Part shown: one piece after another, positions 6,411 to 13,153 of the stretch
Position numbering within the stretch: position 1 is the stretch's first letter
Layout: each line of letters opens with the position of its first letter
Source of the DNA: JBDRNE01 sp043812935
Lineage (GTDB): Bacteria; Omnitrophota; Gorgyraeia; Tantalellales; Tantalellaceae
NCBI GenBank assembly: GCA_043812935.1
Contig: JBDRLO010000005.1
Span: 1-17,314 of the forward strand
Direction: 5' to 3'
Length of the DNA: 17,314 nt
Notes under the pieces: generated by a model
The model's database searches: none
The model's input: the letters and a program-made list of their open reading frames with translations, nothing else
What the model was told of the DNA's origin: nothing
Made by a program: the position numbers and the translations under genes

Positions 6411-7356
6411 AATTGGGTTTGCCGTTATTATTGTTATATTAATTATTGCCGTGATAATTTTTTTACGTTGGTGTAATACTGATGAAAAATGCGGCGATGT
6501 AAAAGCTGTAATAAAACCGGTTATGGGAGAAATCGTTTCACGAGTTGCAACTACCGGTGTTGTGGAACCTCAAAACCGGCTTGAAATTAAACCTTCTATT
6601 GCTGGCAGGATTGATAAAATTTTGGTGAAAGAAGGCGATAGCGTAATGCAGGGCGATACATTGGCTTGGATGAGTTCAACTGAAAGGGCCGCTTTGATAG
6701 ATGCCGCGCGGTCACAATCAGATGAAGTGTTAGCTTATTGGGAAGAAGTTTATAAAAAAACCCCGATAATTTCGCCCATAAACGGAGAAATTATTGTGCG
6801 CGCTATTGAACCCGGACAGACAGTTACGACACAGGACGCGATTTTAGTTTTATCCGACAGGCTTGTTGTTAGCGCCCAGTTTGATGAGACGGATATCGGA
6901 AAAGTGGAATTGAATCAGAAAGCTTTTATAACTTTGGATGCTTATCCTGAAATTGAAATTGAAGGTGTTGTTGATCACATAGCGTATGAATCGGAAATCG
7001 TAAACAATGTTACGATATATGATGTTGATATCCTTCCGAATCAGATGCCTAAAACTCTGCGTTCAGGAATGAGCGTTACAGTTGAAGTCGTAGAAGAAGA
7101 AAAGAAAGATGTTTTAATTGTCCCGTCAAAGGCCATTCATTATGATGGAAAAAAAGAGTTTGTAATGCTCCTGGAGAAAAATGGTTCACCTCGTAAATGT
7201 TATGTTGATACAGGATTATCTGATGGTAAAAATACCGAGATAATATCAGGGCTTTCCTTGAACAATAATGTTTTAGTGCAGTCAACCGCGTATTTGCCCA
7301 AAAAGAAATCCGCAGGTACTAATCCGTTTATGCCTCAAAGAAACAGAAAAAAATGA
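6397..7356 (+). CDS. macA: MacA-like periplasmic adaptor (membrane fusion protein) with very short hairpin
   Basis: A 319-residue adaptor of the RND/HlyD-MacA type. One membrane anchor (about 6-23) is followed by the two halves of a lipoyl domain (first half E-I-K-P-S-I-A-G-R-I-x-K-I-x-V-K-E-G-D-x-V at about 63-83, second half P-I-I-S-P-I-N-G-E-I at about 123-132), then the beta-barrel (A-Q-F-D-E-T-D-I-G-K-V near 163) and a membrane-proximal domain. Between the lipoyl halves there are only about 28 residues (95-122), whereas MacA proteins that dock on TolC normally have a long coiled-coil hairpin there. The gene overlaps tolC by 14 bases and has AGGAGG at 6380-6385 (spacing 11). It bridges the inner-membrane ABC transporter with the outer-membrane channel. 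The basic C-terminal tail (RNRKK) runs into macB. Confidence 0.88.
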   Translation: MTKNKIGFAVIIVILIIAVIIFLRWCNTDEKCGDVKAVIKPVMGEIVSRVATTGVVEPQNRLEIKPSIAGRIDKILVKEGDSVMQGDTLAWMSSTERAALIDAARSQSDEVLAYWEEVYKKTPIISPINGEIIVRAIEPGQTVTTQDAILVLSDRLVVSAQFDETDIGKVELNQKAFITLDAYPEIEIEGVVDHIAYESEIVNNVTIYDVDILPNQMPKTLRSGMSVTVEVVEEEKKDVLIVPSKAIHYDGKKEFVMLLEKNGSPRKCYVDTGLSDGKNTEIISGLSLNNNVLVQSTAYLPKKKSAGTNPFMPQRNRKK

Positions 7357-9308
7357 TAGAAATTAAAAATGTATTTAAAACTTATGGGAAAGGCGACGCT
7401 TGCGTACAGGCGTTAAATGACATCTCTGTGACCATAAACCAAGGCGAGTTTGTAGCTATAATGGGGGCTTCCGGCAGCGGCAAGTCAACGCTTTTGCATA
7501 TATTAGGTTTTCTTGATATCCCGGATGCCGGTTCATATAAAATTTTTGGAACGGATATAGCGCGTTTATCAAGTGAAGAACTTGCGTATTTAAGAAACAA
7601 ACTGGCAGGGTTTGTCTTTCAGCAGTTTCATCTTTTGCGGAGGACAAGCGCCATAGAGAATGTGGAACTTCCGCTTATTTATTCCGATAAAAAAAACCTT
7701 ATCAAGGAAGCTGAAAAGAAATTATCATCAGTTGGCCTTAAAAACCGGGCAAAACATTTGCCCAATGAACTTTCAGGCGGAGAACAGCAGAGAGTAGCTA
7801 TTGCCCGTGCTTTAGTAAATAATCCTGTTATAATTTTCGCGGATGAACCTACCGGTAATCTTGATACAAAGAGCGAAGAAGAGATTATGAAAATCATTAC
7901 ACAGCTAAATGATCAGGGAAAGACCATTATAATGGTTACTCACGAGAATGAAATTGCCCAGCACGCGAAAAGAATCATAACAATGCGTGACGGTAAAATT
8001 ATCTCCGATGAAACCAAAAAGAAAACCAAGGTTTTAGAAGAGAGCGATAAACTGGTTCGGGATGTGCTTAGCCAAAGGCATTCTGCTTTTGCTAAGGTGG
8101 AATTTTTAGAACATATAAAACAATCCCGCCGGGCAATATTCGCGAACAAGGTAAGATCTTTTCTTTCAATGCTCGGCATACTTTTTGGTGTTGGCGCTGT
8201 TATTTCTATGCTCGCTCTTGGGCAAGGTGCTAAAGAAGCAATGGAGCAAAGAATCAAAACGCTTGGGTCGAATCTTTTAGCAATACACGGCGGTTCCGCG
8301 AGGGTTAGAGGTGTTTCGCATGCTTCTTCTGTAACGCGTTTTACGCCGGCAGATGTGGATGCTCTCCGTGAGTTAAAACCTTTTGTAAAAAGAGTGAGCG
8401 CCACGGCGAGTGGAAGCGGCCAGGTAGTTTATAAAAACGAAAACCTGAACACAAGAATTGAAGGAGTCGGATTTGATTACGGACAAATGCGAGCGTGTTT
8501 ACCTGAAATAGGAAGATGGTTTACAAAAGAAGACATTGTAAGCAGGGAAAAAGCGGCAATAGTCGGTACAACAATAGTTGAAAAGCTTTTTAGCAATAAG
8601 AATCCCATAGGTGAGATTATAAAGATAAACCGCATTAATTTCATGGTTATAGGTATTGCTCCGGAAAAAAGTTCAGCCGGCTGGCGGGACCAAAATGAAA
8701 TTATTTATATTCCCGTAACAACGGCAATGTATAGGCTTTTGGGCAAAAACTATTATGATGGGATTGATGTCGAGGTTTCTGACCTGGAATCAATGGATCA
8801 GGCGAAGGAACAAATTAAACAGCTTATAGCCAGAAGACATCGCATATACAAAGATGAAGACAATTATTTTCATATACATGACATGAGTGAGATTCAGGAG
8901 ATGCTTTCCAGCACAACCCGGACAATGAGCGTTCTTTTGGGGTCTATTGCGGCGATATCGCTTTTAGTCGGCGGGATAGGTATTATGAATATTATGTTGG
9001 TTTCGGTTACTGAAAGAACGCGTGAAATAGGGTTACGGAAAGCAGTCGGCGCGCGCGCAAAAGACATTATGACTCAGTTTCTTATAGAGGCTGTAACCAT
9101 GACATTAAGCGGCGGTTTTATGGGCATACTTCTTGGGATAGGAATATCGGTGATGTTATCTTTTATCGCAGGCTGGGCTACGAAAGTAACTTTATCGAAT
9201 ATAGTTTTGGCAACGGGGTTTTCAATAAGCGTGGGACTTTTTTTTGGGGTTTGGCCGGCGCGGAAAGCATCAGAACTTGACCCGATTGAAGCATTGAGGT
9301 ATGAATAA
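7353..9308 (+). CDS. macB: MacB-like ABC transporter, ATPase fused to FtsX-type permease
   Basis: A 651-residue fused transporter with the MacB layout. The ATPase domain (about 1-225) is complete: Walker A G-A-S-G-S-G-K-S-T at 38-46, Q-loop Gln90, signature L-S-G-G-E-Q-Q at 140-146, Walker B V-I-I-F-A-D-E-P at 159-166 and the His switch at 197. The permease half starts with a membrane segment at about 265-290, then a periplasmic domain, then three C-terminal membrane segments, with the family motif E-R-T-R-E-I-G-L-R-K-A-V-G-A after the second segment. It ends with the typical P-A-R-K-A-S-x-L-D-P-I-E-A-L-R-Y-E. MacB systems use ATP to drive a mechanotransmission cycle that expels macrolides, peptides or lipids across the outer membrane via TolC. 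It overlaps macA by ATGA, indicating coupled translation. Its last 60 bases occur again, decayed, at 11080-11140. Confidence 0.92.
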   Translation: MIEIKNVFKTYGKGDACVQALNDISVTINQGEFVAIMGASGSGKSTLLHILGFLDIPDAGSYKIFGTDIARLSSEELAYLRNKLAGFVFQQFHLLRRTSAIENVELPLIYSDKKNLIKEAEKKLSSVGLKNRAKHLPNELSGGEQQRVAIARALVNNPVIIFADEPTGNLDTKSEEEIMKIITQLNDQGKTIIMVTHENEIAQHAKRIITMRDGKIISDETKKKTKVLEESDKLVRDVLSQRHSAFAKVEFLEHIKQSRRAIFANKVRSFLSMLGILFGVGAVISMLALGQGAKEAMEQRIKTLGSNLLAIHGGSARVRGVSHASSVTRFTPADVDALRELKPFVKRVSATASGSGQVVYKNENLNTRIEGVGFDYGQMRACLPEIGRWFTKEDIVSREKAAIVGTTIVEKLFSNKNPIGEIIKINRINFMVIGIAPEKSSAGWRDQNEIIYIPVTTAMYRLLGKNYYDGIDVEVSDLESMDQAKEQIKQLIARRHRIYKDEDNYFHIHDMSEIQEMLSSTTRTMSVLLGSIAAISLLVGGIGIMNIMLVSVTERTREIGLRKAVGARAKDIMTQFLIEAVTMTLSGGFMGILLGIGISVMLSFIAGWATKVTLSNIVLATGFSISVGLFFGVWPARKASELDPIEALRYE

Positions 9309-9383
9309 ATTTATCCCTCGTTTCAGGGTTTATGTATTTAAACGGGAAACAGAAAGGCATCGTTCGTATTTATTTTAAAAGTC

Positions 9384-11051
9384 ATGCCACACAATAAAAA
9401 CATCATAATTATACTGAGTGCTATCGCCGCGGTAGCGCTTCTTTCTTATCTCAGAATGATCCCGGCTATAGGAAACGAAGTTGAATTCAAGTTTGACAGG
9501 GCCTTTAATTACCGGATGACTGTCGCGGTTCTTCAGGAAGGGGATGTGCCGGCAATAGATTATTTAAGCACTTATCCCGAAGGAAAAAATATAAAAGCGT
9601 TTCTCCCGACAGGCTTATACCACGTTGCGGCTTTTTTTCATAAACTGGTGAATAAGTTTGTTTCTATACCGCTTTCCCGGTCTATCCTAATCTTTTGCTC
9701 GGTTTGCGGCGCTTTAATATTCTTACCCGTATATTTTTTATCCTGCGCGATTTACCGCAGTAAATTCATAGCTTGCGTAACCGGTGTTCTGGCAGGAATT
9801 ATACCCGCGTATCTACATAGAACTTTCTGTTATTGGTATCGGTACGAAGTTTTAGCAACACCGTTGCTTTTTATGAGTTTATTGTTTTTTGTAAGGGCAT
9901 CCGGTGCGAAAAACGCCGCGAAAAAGGTTTTACACACGGTTTTTTCAATAACATTTTTGGGAATGGCCATGTCTGTGTGGAGGTTAAGCATTCTATTTAT
10001 CGTGCCTTACGCGATTTTTATATTATACGTCCAATTTGAAAAAGCTAAACCGGTTAAAAAATGGGCGGTAGGTTTAGGGCTATTTCTTGTTCTTTTCGGG
10101 TTTATCGCTATTCTCGGAAACAAGCAGCCGTTATCCGGCTATATTGCTTTTCCTAAAGCGGCCTTTCAAATTATCCTGCATAATATGGGAATAAACCGGC
10201 AGTTCAGCGAGTTTACAAGACTGGTTTATTATAACAGAGAACTACACGGAATAAATCCATTGGATATGTTTAGCGCGGCGTACCTTTCGCTTTCAGGCAT
10301 CTTTATAATTGTTTATTTTATTTCTTATTTTAAAACCAGGCCACGGCCGTATGAAAAAAGCGTCTTATTTATTTTTCTGATTTTTTATTTAATTATGACA
10401 TTTCTTTTTTCGAGAAACAAAATAATATTGGGGCCGCTGGCCGCGCTTACTGTCGGTGAAAGTTTAAGCCTGACGCTTAAAAACAGAAAAGAAACATTAT
10501 GGAGAAATCTGTTGTTTTGTCTGATCGTTGTAATCCTGATGAAAACAGGGTATGATTCCTATAAATTAGCGGCCACAAGACAGGCCGGTATAAAATTGAA
10601 CCCTTATTTAAAAGAATCTCTGAATTATATAAACCGGGAAACCCCCAAAGATTCCGCTATTTTAAGTTACTGGGCCGACGGTTACCCCATACAAACGTAC
10701 TGCGGCCGGCCTACGATTACTGACGGTCTTTTGGAAAGCCCGGAGATAGTTAAACGCATCATAGCCTTAAGCAAAATATATTATTTCAACGACGAGAACG
10801 CGCTTTTGGATTTTTGTGAAAAATACAAAGCCGGTTATATCCTGGTTCCTGTTAACCGAAAACGCGTTTATGCAGGGTATGCCGGTGTTGATTACAATAA
10901 ATATTATTTTTCAGGCAGGCCCGCGCCTTTAGCCAGCCAGACTCTTCTATATAACTTAATATACGAGCCGGATGGATTAAACAATTTCGTTCTTGTAGCT
11001 AAAAACAGAGGATTTTTATTATTCCGAGTTAATAATCAATCTCCGTCGTAG
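9384..11051 (+). CDS. STT3-like GT-C membrane glycosyltransferase
   Basis: A 555-residue multi-span membrane protein with about ten hydrophobic segments, then a soluble C-terminal part. It resembles the STT3/PglB/AglB oligosaccharyltransferase family: after the first membrane segment (7-23) comes F-D-R-A-F-N-Y-R (Asp38, Arg44), matching the D-x-Y-Y-x-x-R region of the first external loop; then Y-P-E-G-K; and, after the membrane part, Y-W-A-D-G-Y (429-434) followed by C-G-R-P-T-I-T-D-G, the counterpart of W-W-D-Y-G and its flank. The segment H-R-T-F-C-Y-W-Y-R-Y-E-V aligns with N-R-T-x-S-G-Y-Y-D-T-D of PglB, but the first Asp is Arg here. Such enzymes move a lipid-linked glycan onto protein or another acceptor outside the cytoplasmic membrane. 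No ribosome site is visible before the ATG; the gene begins 75 bases after macB. It looks richer in G and C than its neighbours. GT-C sure, true oligosaccharyltransferase activity less so. Confidence 0.7.
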   Translation: MPHNKNIIIILSAIAAVALLSYLRMIPAIGNEVEFKFDRAFNYRMTVAVLQEGDVPAIDYLSTYPEGKNIKAFLPTGLYHVAAFFHKLVNKFVSIPLSRSILIFCSVCGALIFLPVYFLSCAIYRSKFIACVTGVLAGIIPAYLHRTFCYWYRYEVLATPLLFMSLLFFVRASGAKNAAKKVLHTVFSITFLGMAMSVWRLSILFIVPYAIFILYVQFEKAKPVKKWAVGLGLFLVLFGFIAILGNKQPLSGYIAFPKAAFQIILHNMGINRQFSEFTRLVYYNRELHGINPLDMFSAAYLSLSGIFIIVYFISYFKTRPRPYEKSVLFIFLIFYLIMTFLFSRNKIILGPLAALTVGESLSLTLKNRKETLWRNLLFCLIVVILMKTGYDSYKLAATRQAGIKLNPYLKESLNYINRETPKDSAILSYWADGYPIQTYCGRPTITDGLLESPEIVKRIIALSKIYYFNDENALLDFCEKYKAGYILVPVNRKRVYAGYAGVDYNKYYFSGRPAPLASQTLLYNLIYEPDGLNNFVLVAKNRGFLLFRVNNQSPS

Positions 11052-11079
11052 GGCCGGAAAATTTTACCTTCTTATTCCC

Positions 11080-11140
11080 GGGGTTTGGCCGGCGCGGAAA
11101 GCATGAGAACTTGACCTTATCGAAGCTTTAAAGGTATGAA
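11080..11140 (+). pseudogene. Decayed copy of the macB 3' end
   Basis: This 61-base stretch aligns with the last codons and stop region of macB (9246-9305) with six mismatches and one inserted base. It encodes G-V-W-P-A-R-K-A and then a TGA where macB has TCA (Ser), and the inserted base breaks the frame after E-L-D-x-I-E-A. No similarity is evident upstream of 11079. Together the two copies form a direct repeat around the STT3-like gene. The remnant happens to contain TTGACC and TATGAA with 18-base spacing, a weak promoter-like pair for the next gene. Confidence 0.8.
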
Positions 11141-11171
11141 TGTACGGACATTAATTCGACTAAATGATGAT

Positions 11172-11199
11172 GTAGAGGCAAGGCATGCCTTGCCCTTAC
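11172..11199. repeat. 28-base palindromic REP-like element
   Basis: Two 14-base arms around GGCAAGGCATGCCTTGCC, with one A-C mismatch and one G-U pair in the folded RNA, flanked by GTA and TAC. Near-palindromes of this GTAG-GGCAAGG...CCTTGCC-CTAC type are, as I recall, dispersed in many bacterial genomes as short intergenic repeats. It lies 20 bases before the ribosome site of the decarboxylase gene. Confidence 0.65.
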
Positions 11200-11219
11200 G
11201 AAGAAACCATAGTCTCATT

Positions 11220-11227
11220 AAGGAGGG
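11220..11227 (+). promoter_or_regulatory. Ribosome binding site that fixes the decarboxylase start
   Basis: AAGGAGGG lies just before ATG 11230. Spacing is short (about 3 bases from AAGGAGG), but the upstream in-frame ATG at 11185 sits inside the palindrome, has no ribosome site, and would add 15 residues absent from the family. Confidence 0.7.
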
Positions 11228-11229
11228 AT

Positions 11230-12906
11230 ATGAAAACAAAAAGAATAACAACAGTTGCGGATTATTTAATTCACAGGCTTTATGAAATTGGCATTAAGCA
11301 TATATTCGGTGTTCCGGGAGACTATGTGCTGGAGTTTTTTCAGTGCCTTGAAGACAGCCCGATAAAAGTTATAACTAACTGTAATGAACTTAATGCAGGG
11401 TATGCGGCAGACGCGTATGCCAGGTTAAACGGTGTAGGCGCCGTTTGTGTGACTTATGGTGTAGGCGGGCTAAGCCTTTACAATGCTGTTATGGGTTCAT
11501 TCGCGGAAAGGGTTCCGGTTATAGTAATAAGCGGAAGCCCGCCCACGCATGAAGGAAAATATAATCATCTTTTGCACCACACTATCGGAGATATGAAACG
11601 GCAATTTGAAATTTATGAAAAAGCAACGGTTCTTTCTGTTGTTCTTAAAGATCCGGGCAAGGCTCCCTATCGAATAGATGACGCAATTGAGACATGTTTA
11701 AAAACCAAATGGCCCGTTTATATTGAAATTCCCAGAGATTTGATATTTGCGCCGGTTAAACGCCCAAAGTTGTTGAAACCGGATGTTTTAATTAAAAGTG
11801 AAAAATACGCTCTTGAAGAAGCAGCTTCAGAGGCTGCTGAAATGCTGAATAAAAGCAAGCGGCCAGTTGCTCTTTTAGGGGTAGAGCTTCACAGGTTTAA
11901 TTTACGCAAAGACGCTGAAAAATTTATTAATCATACAGGATATAATTTTGCAACAACACTTTTAGGGAAATCCATAATACCTGAAAAACACCCATGCTTT
12001 GCCGGTATTTATGGTGGTGTCGCGGGTTGGGAGAGCGCCCGTAAGGTTGTTGAGAAGGCTGATCTTATGATAAGCCTTGGAGCGCTTATGACAGATATTC
12101 ATTTGGGAGCAAGGACATCTTTTATTAATCCGTCAAAAATGATAGTGGCTAATTCTGACCGTGTTCGCATAAAGAATCATTTATACGATAATATAAGCCT
12201 AAAAGATTTTATAAAAGTACTTGAGAAGAAGTTAAAGAAAAGAAAAACTGCTTCTTTGAAAATAGAATACCCTTTGGGGGATATCAAAAAGCCTTTTGAG
12301 GTAAAACCCGGCAAACAGATTACAAACAGGCGTTTTTATGCGCGTATGAACAAATTTGTGAAAGACAATAATATTGTTGTAGCGGAAGCAGGTGATGCAA
12401 TGTTCAGTGCTTCAGAACTTTATCTTCCCAAAAAGACCCAATTTATTGATCAGGCTTTTTATCTTTCTATAGGGTATGCAGTCCCAGCCACGCTGGGAGT
12501 TAAAACAGCTTTTCCCGAATGTAGGCCCATAGCTTTTGTTGGTGACGGTGCTTTTCAGGTTACGGCACAGGAACTTTCCACAATTTGCCGTCATCGACTT
12601 AATCCCATAATATTCCTTATCAACAATAACGGATATACTATTGAACGGGTTATGATTGACGGTGAATTTAACGATTTAAATATGTGGAAATATTATATGC
12701 TCCCTGAAGTTTTTGGCTGGGGCTGGGGCATGCAGGTTAGAACGGAAGATGAACTTGAAAAAGCTTTAAAGAAAGCGGAGAAAGAAGTTGATAAACTTGC
12801 CTTTATTGAAGTTATTTTTGATAAATGGGACTCAAGCCCTGGTGTTCGCAGAATTGGCCAGGCATATAAAAAAAACCTGCCTAAATTACAAGAATGTTGG
12901 AAATAA
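11230..12906 (+). CDS. Thiamine-diphosphate 2-oxoacid decarboxylase (pyruvate/indolepyruvate decarboxylase type)
   Basis: A 558-residue enzyme of the pyruvate decarboxylase / indolepyruvate decarboxylase family, which turns 2-oxoacids into aldehydes and CO2 in the cytoplasm. All three domains are present. The N-terminal PYR domain has G-V-P-G-D (Asp31) and the cofactor-activating Glu53 in N-C-N-E-L-N-A; the catalytic pair His116-His117 is in H-L-L-H-H-T-I-G-D. The C-terminal PP domain has G-D-G (438-440) and N-N-N-G-Y-T-I-E, with Asn466/467 for metal binding and Glu472 at the place of the catalytic Glu473/477 of Zymomonas and yeast enzymes. So the decarboxylase residue set (Asp, Glu, His-His, Glu) is complete, which separates it from acetolactate synthase. 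Substrate (pyruvate, indolepyruvate or branched-chain oxoacids) cannot be read from sequence. No alcohol or aldehyde dehydrogenase lies beside it. Confidence 0.88.
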   Translation: MKTKRITTVADYLIHRLYEIGIKHIFGVPGDYVLEFFQCLEDSPIKVITNCNELNAGYAADAYARLNGVGAVCVTYGVGGLSLYNAVMGSFAERVPVIVISGSPPTHEGKYNHLLHHTIGDMKRQFEIYEKATVLSVVLKDPGKAPYRIDDAIETCLKTKWPVYIEIPRDLIFAPVKRPKLLKPDVLIKSEKYALEEAASEAAEMLNKSKRPVALLGVELHRFNLRKDAEKFINHTGYNFATTLLGKSIIPEKHPCFAGIYGGVAGWESARKVVEKADLMISLGALMTDIHLGARTSFINPSKMIVANSDRVRIKNHLYDNISLKDFIKVLEKKLKKRKTASLKIEYPLGDIKKPFEVKPGKQITNRRFYARMNKFVKDNNIVVAEAGDAMFSASELYLPKKTQFIDQAFYLSIGYAVPATLGVKTAFPECRPIAFVGDGAFQVTAQELSTICRHRLNPIIFLINNNGYTIERVMIDGEFNDLNMWKYYMLPEVFGWGWGMQVRTEDELEKALKKAEKEVDKLAFIEVIFDKWDSSPGVRRIGQAYKKNLPKLQECWK

Positions 12907-12928
12907 ATAGTGATATTTTGGTGAATTG

Positions 12929-12957
12929 AGTTAGAGTAAAATAGCCATAAGCTAACT
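12929..12957 (+). terminator. Weak terminator candidate after the decarboxylase gene
   Basis: AGTTAG at 12929-12934 pairs with CTAACT at 12952-12957 around a 17-base loop and is followed by TTTGTTTATTTT. The stem is short and AT-rich. Confidence 0.3.
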
Positions 12958-13025
12958 TTGTTTATTTTAATATTTTGCTATGAATATCCTGCCTCGTTTT
13001 AATTATGAAAAAGTTAAAATTCTAA

Positions 13026-13054
13026 TTGAAATTACTTTTCTGTTATGCTAAAAT
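13026..13054 (+). promoter_or_regulatory. Extended -10 promoter of the giant phosphohexomutase gene
   Basis: TTGAAA at 13026-13031, exactly 17 bases, TAAAAT at 13049-13054 preceded by TGC. The leader would be about 93 bases. It lies in the 247-base gap after the decarboxylase gene, which otherwise shows no gene. Confidence 0.6.
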
Positions 13055-13153
13055 TAAAACCAATACTGATGAGAGTTCTTTAAATGTATATTGTTAAGAC
13101 ACACTAAAGCTTAAAGGGATGCGGTAAATTTATTTGCAAAAGAAAGGATGGCT

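Noticed and set aside
7940..8404. 154-residue minus-strand frame within macB
   Set aside because: It is the complement of a well conserved MacB coding region and has no family features or ribosome site.
9313..9335. CCCT-CGTTTC-AGGG hairpin after macB as a terminator
   Set aside because: Only four pairs and no proper T-run; too weak to call.
9833..10039. 68-residue + strand frame inside the STT3-like gene
   Set aside because: Out of frame with a clear membrane protein, no ribosome site and no recognisable features.
11185..11229. Upstream in-frame ATG that would extend the decarboxylase by 15 residues
   Set aside because: It lies within the palindromic repeat and has no ribosome site, while ATG 11230 follows AAGGAGGG and gives the family's usual N-terminus.
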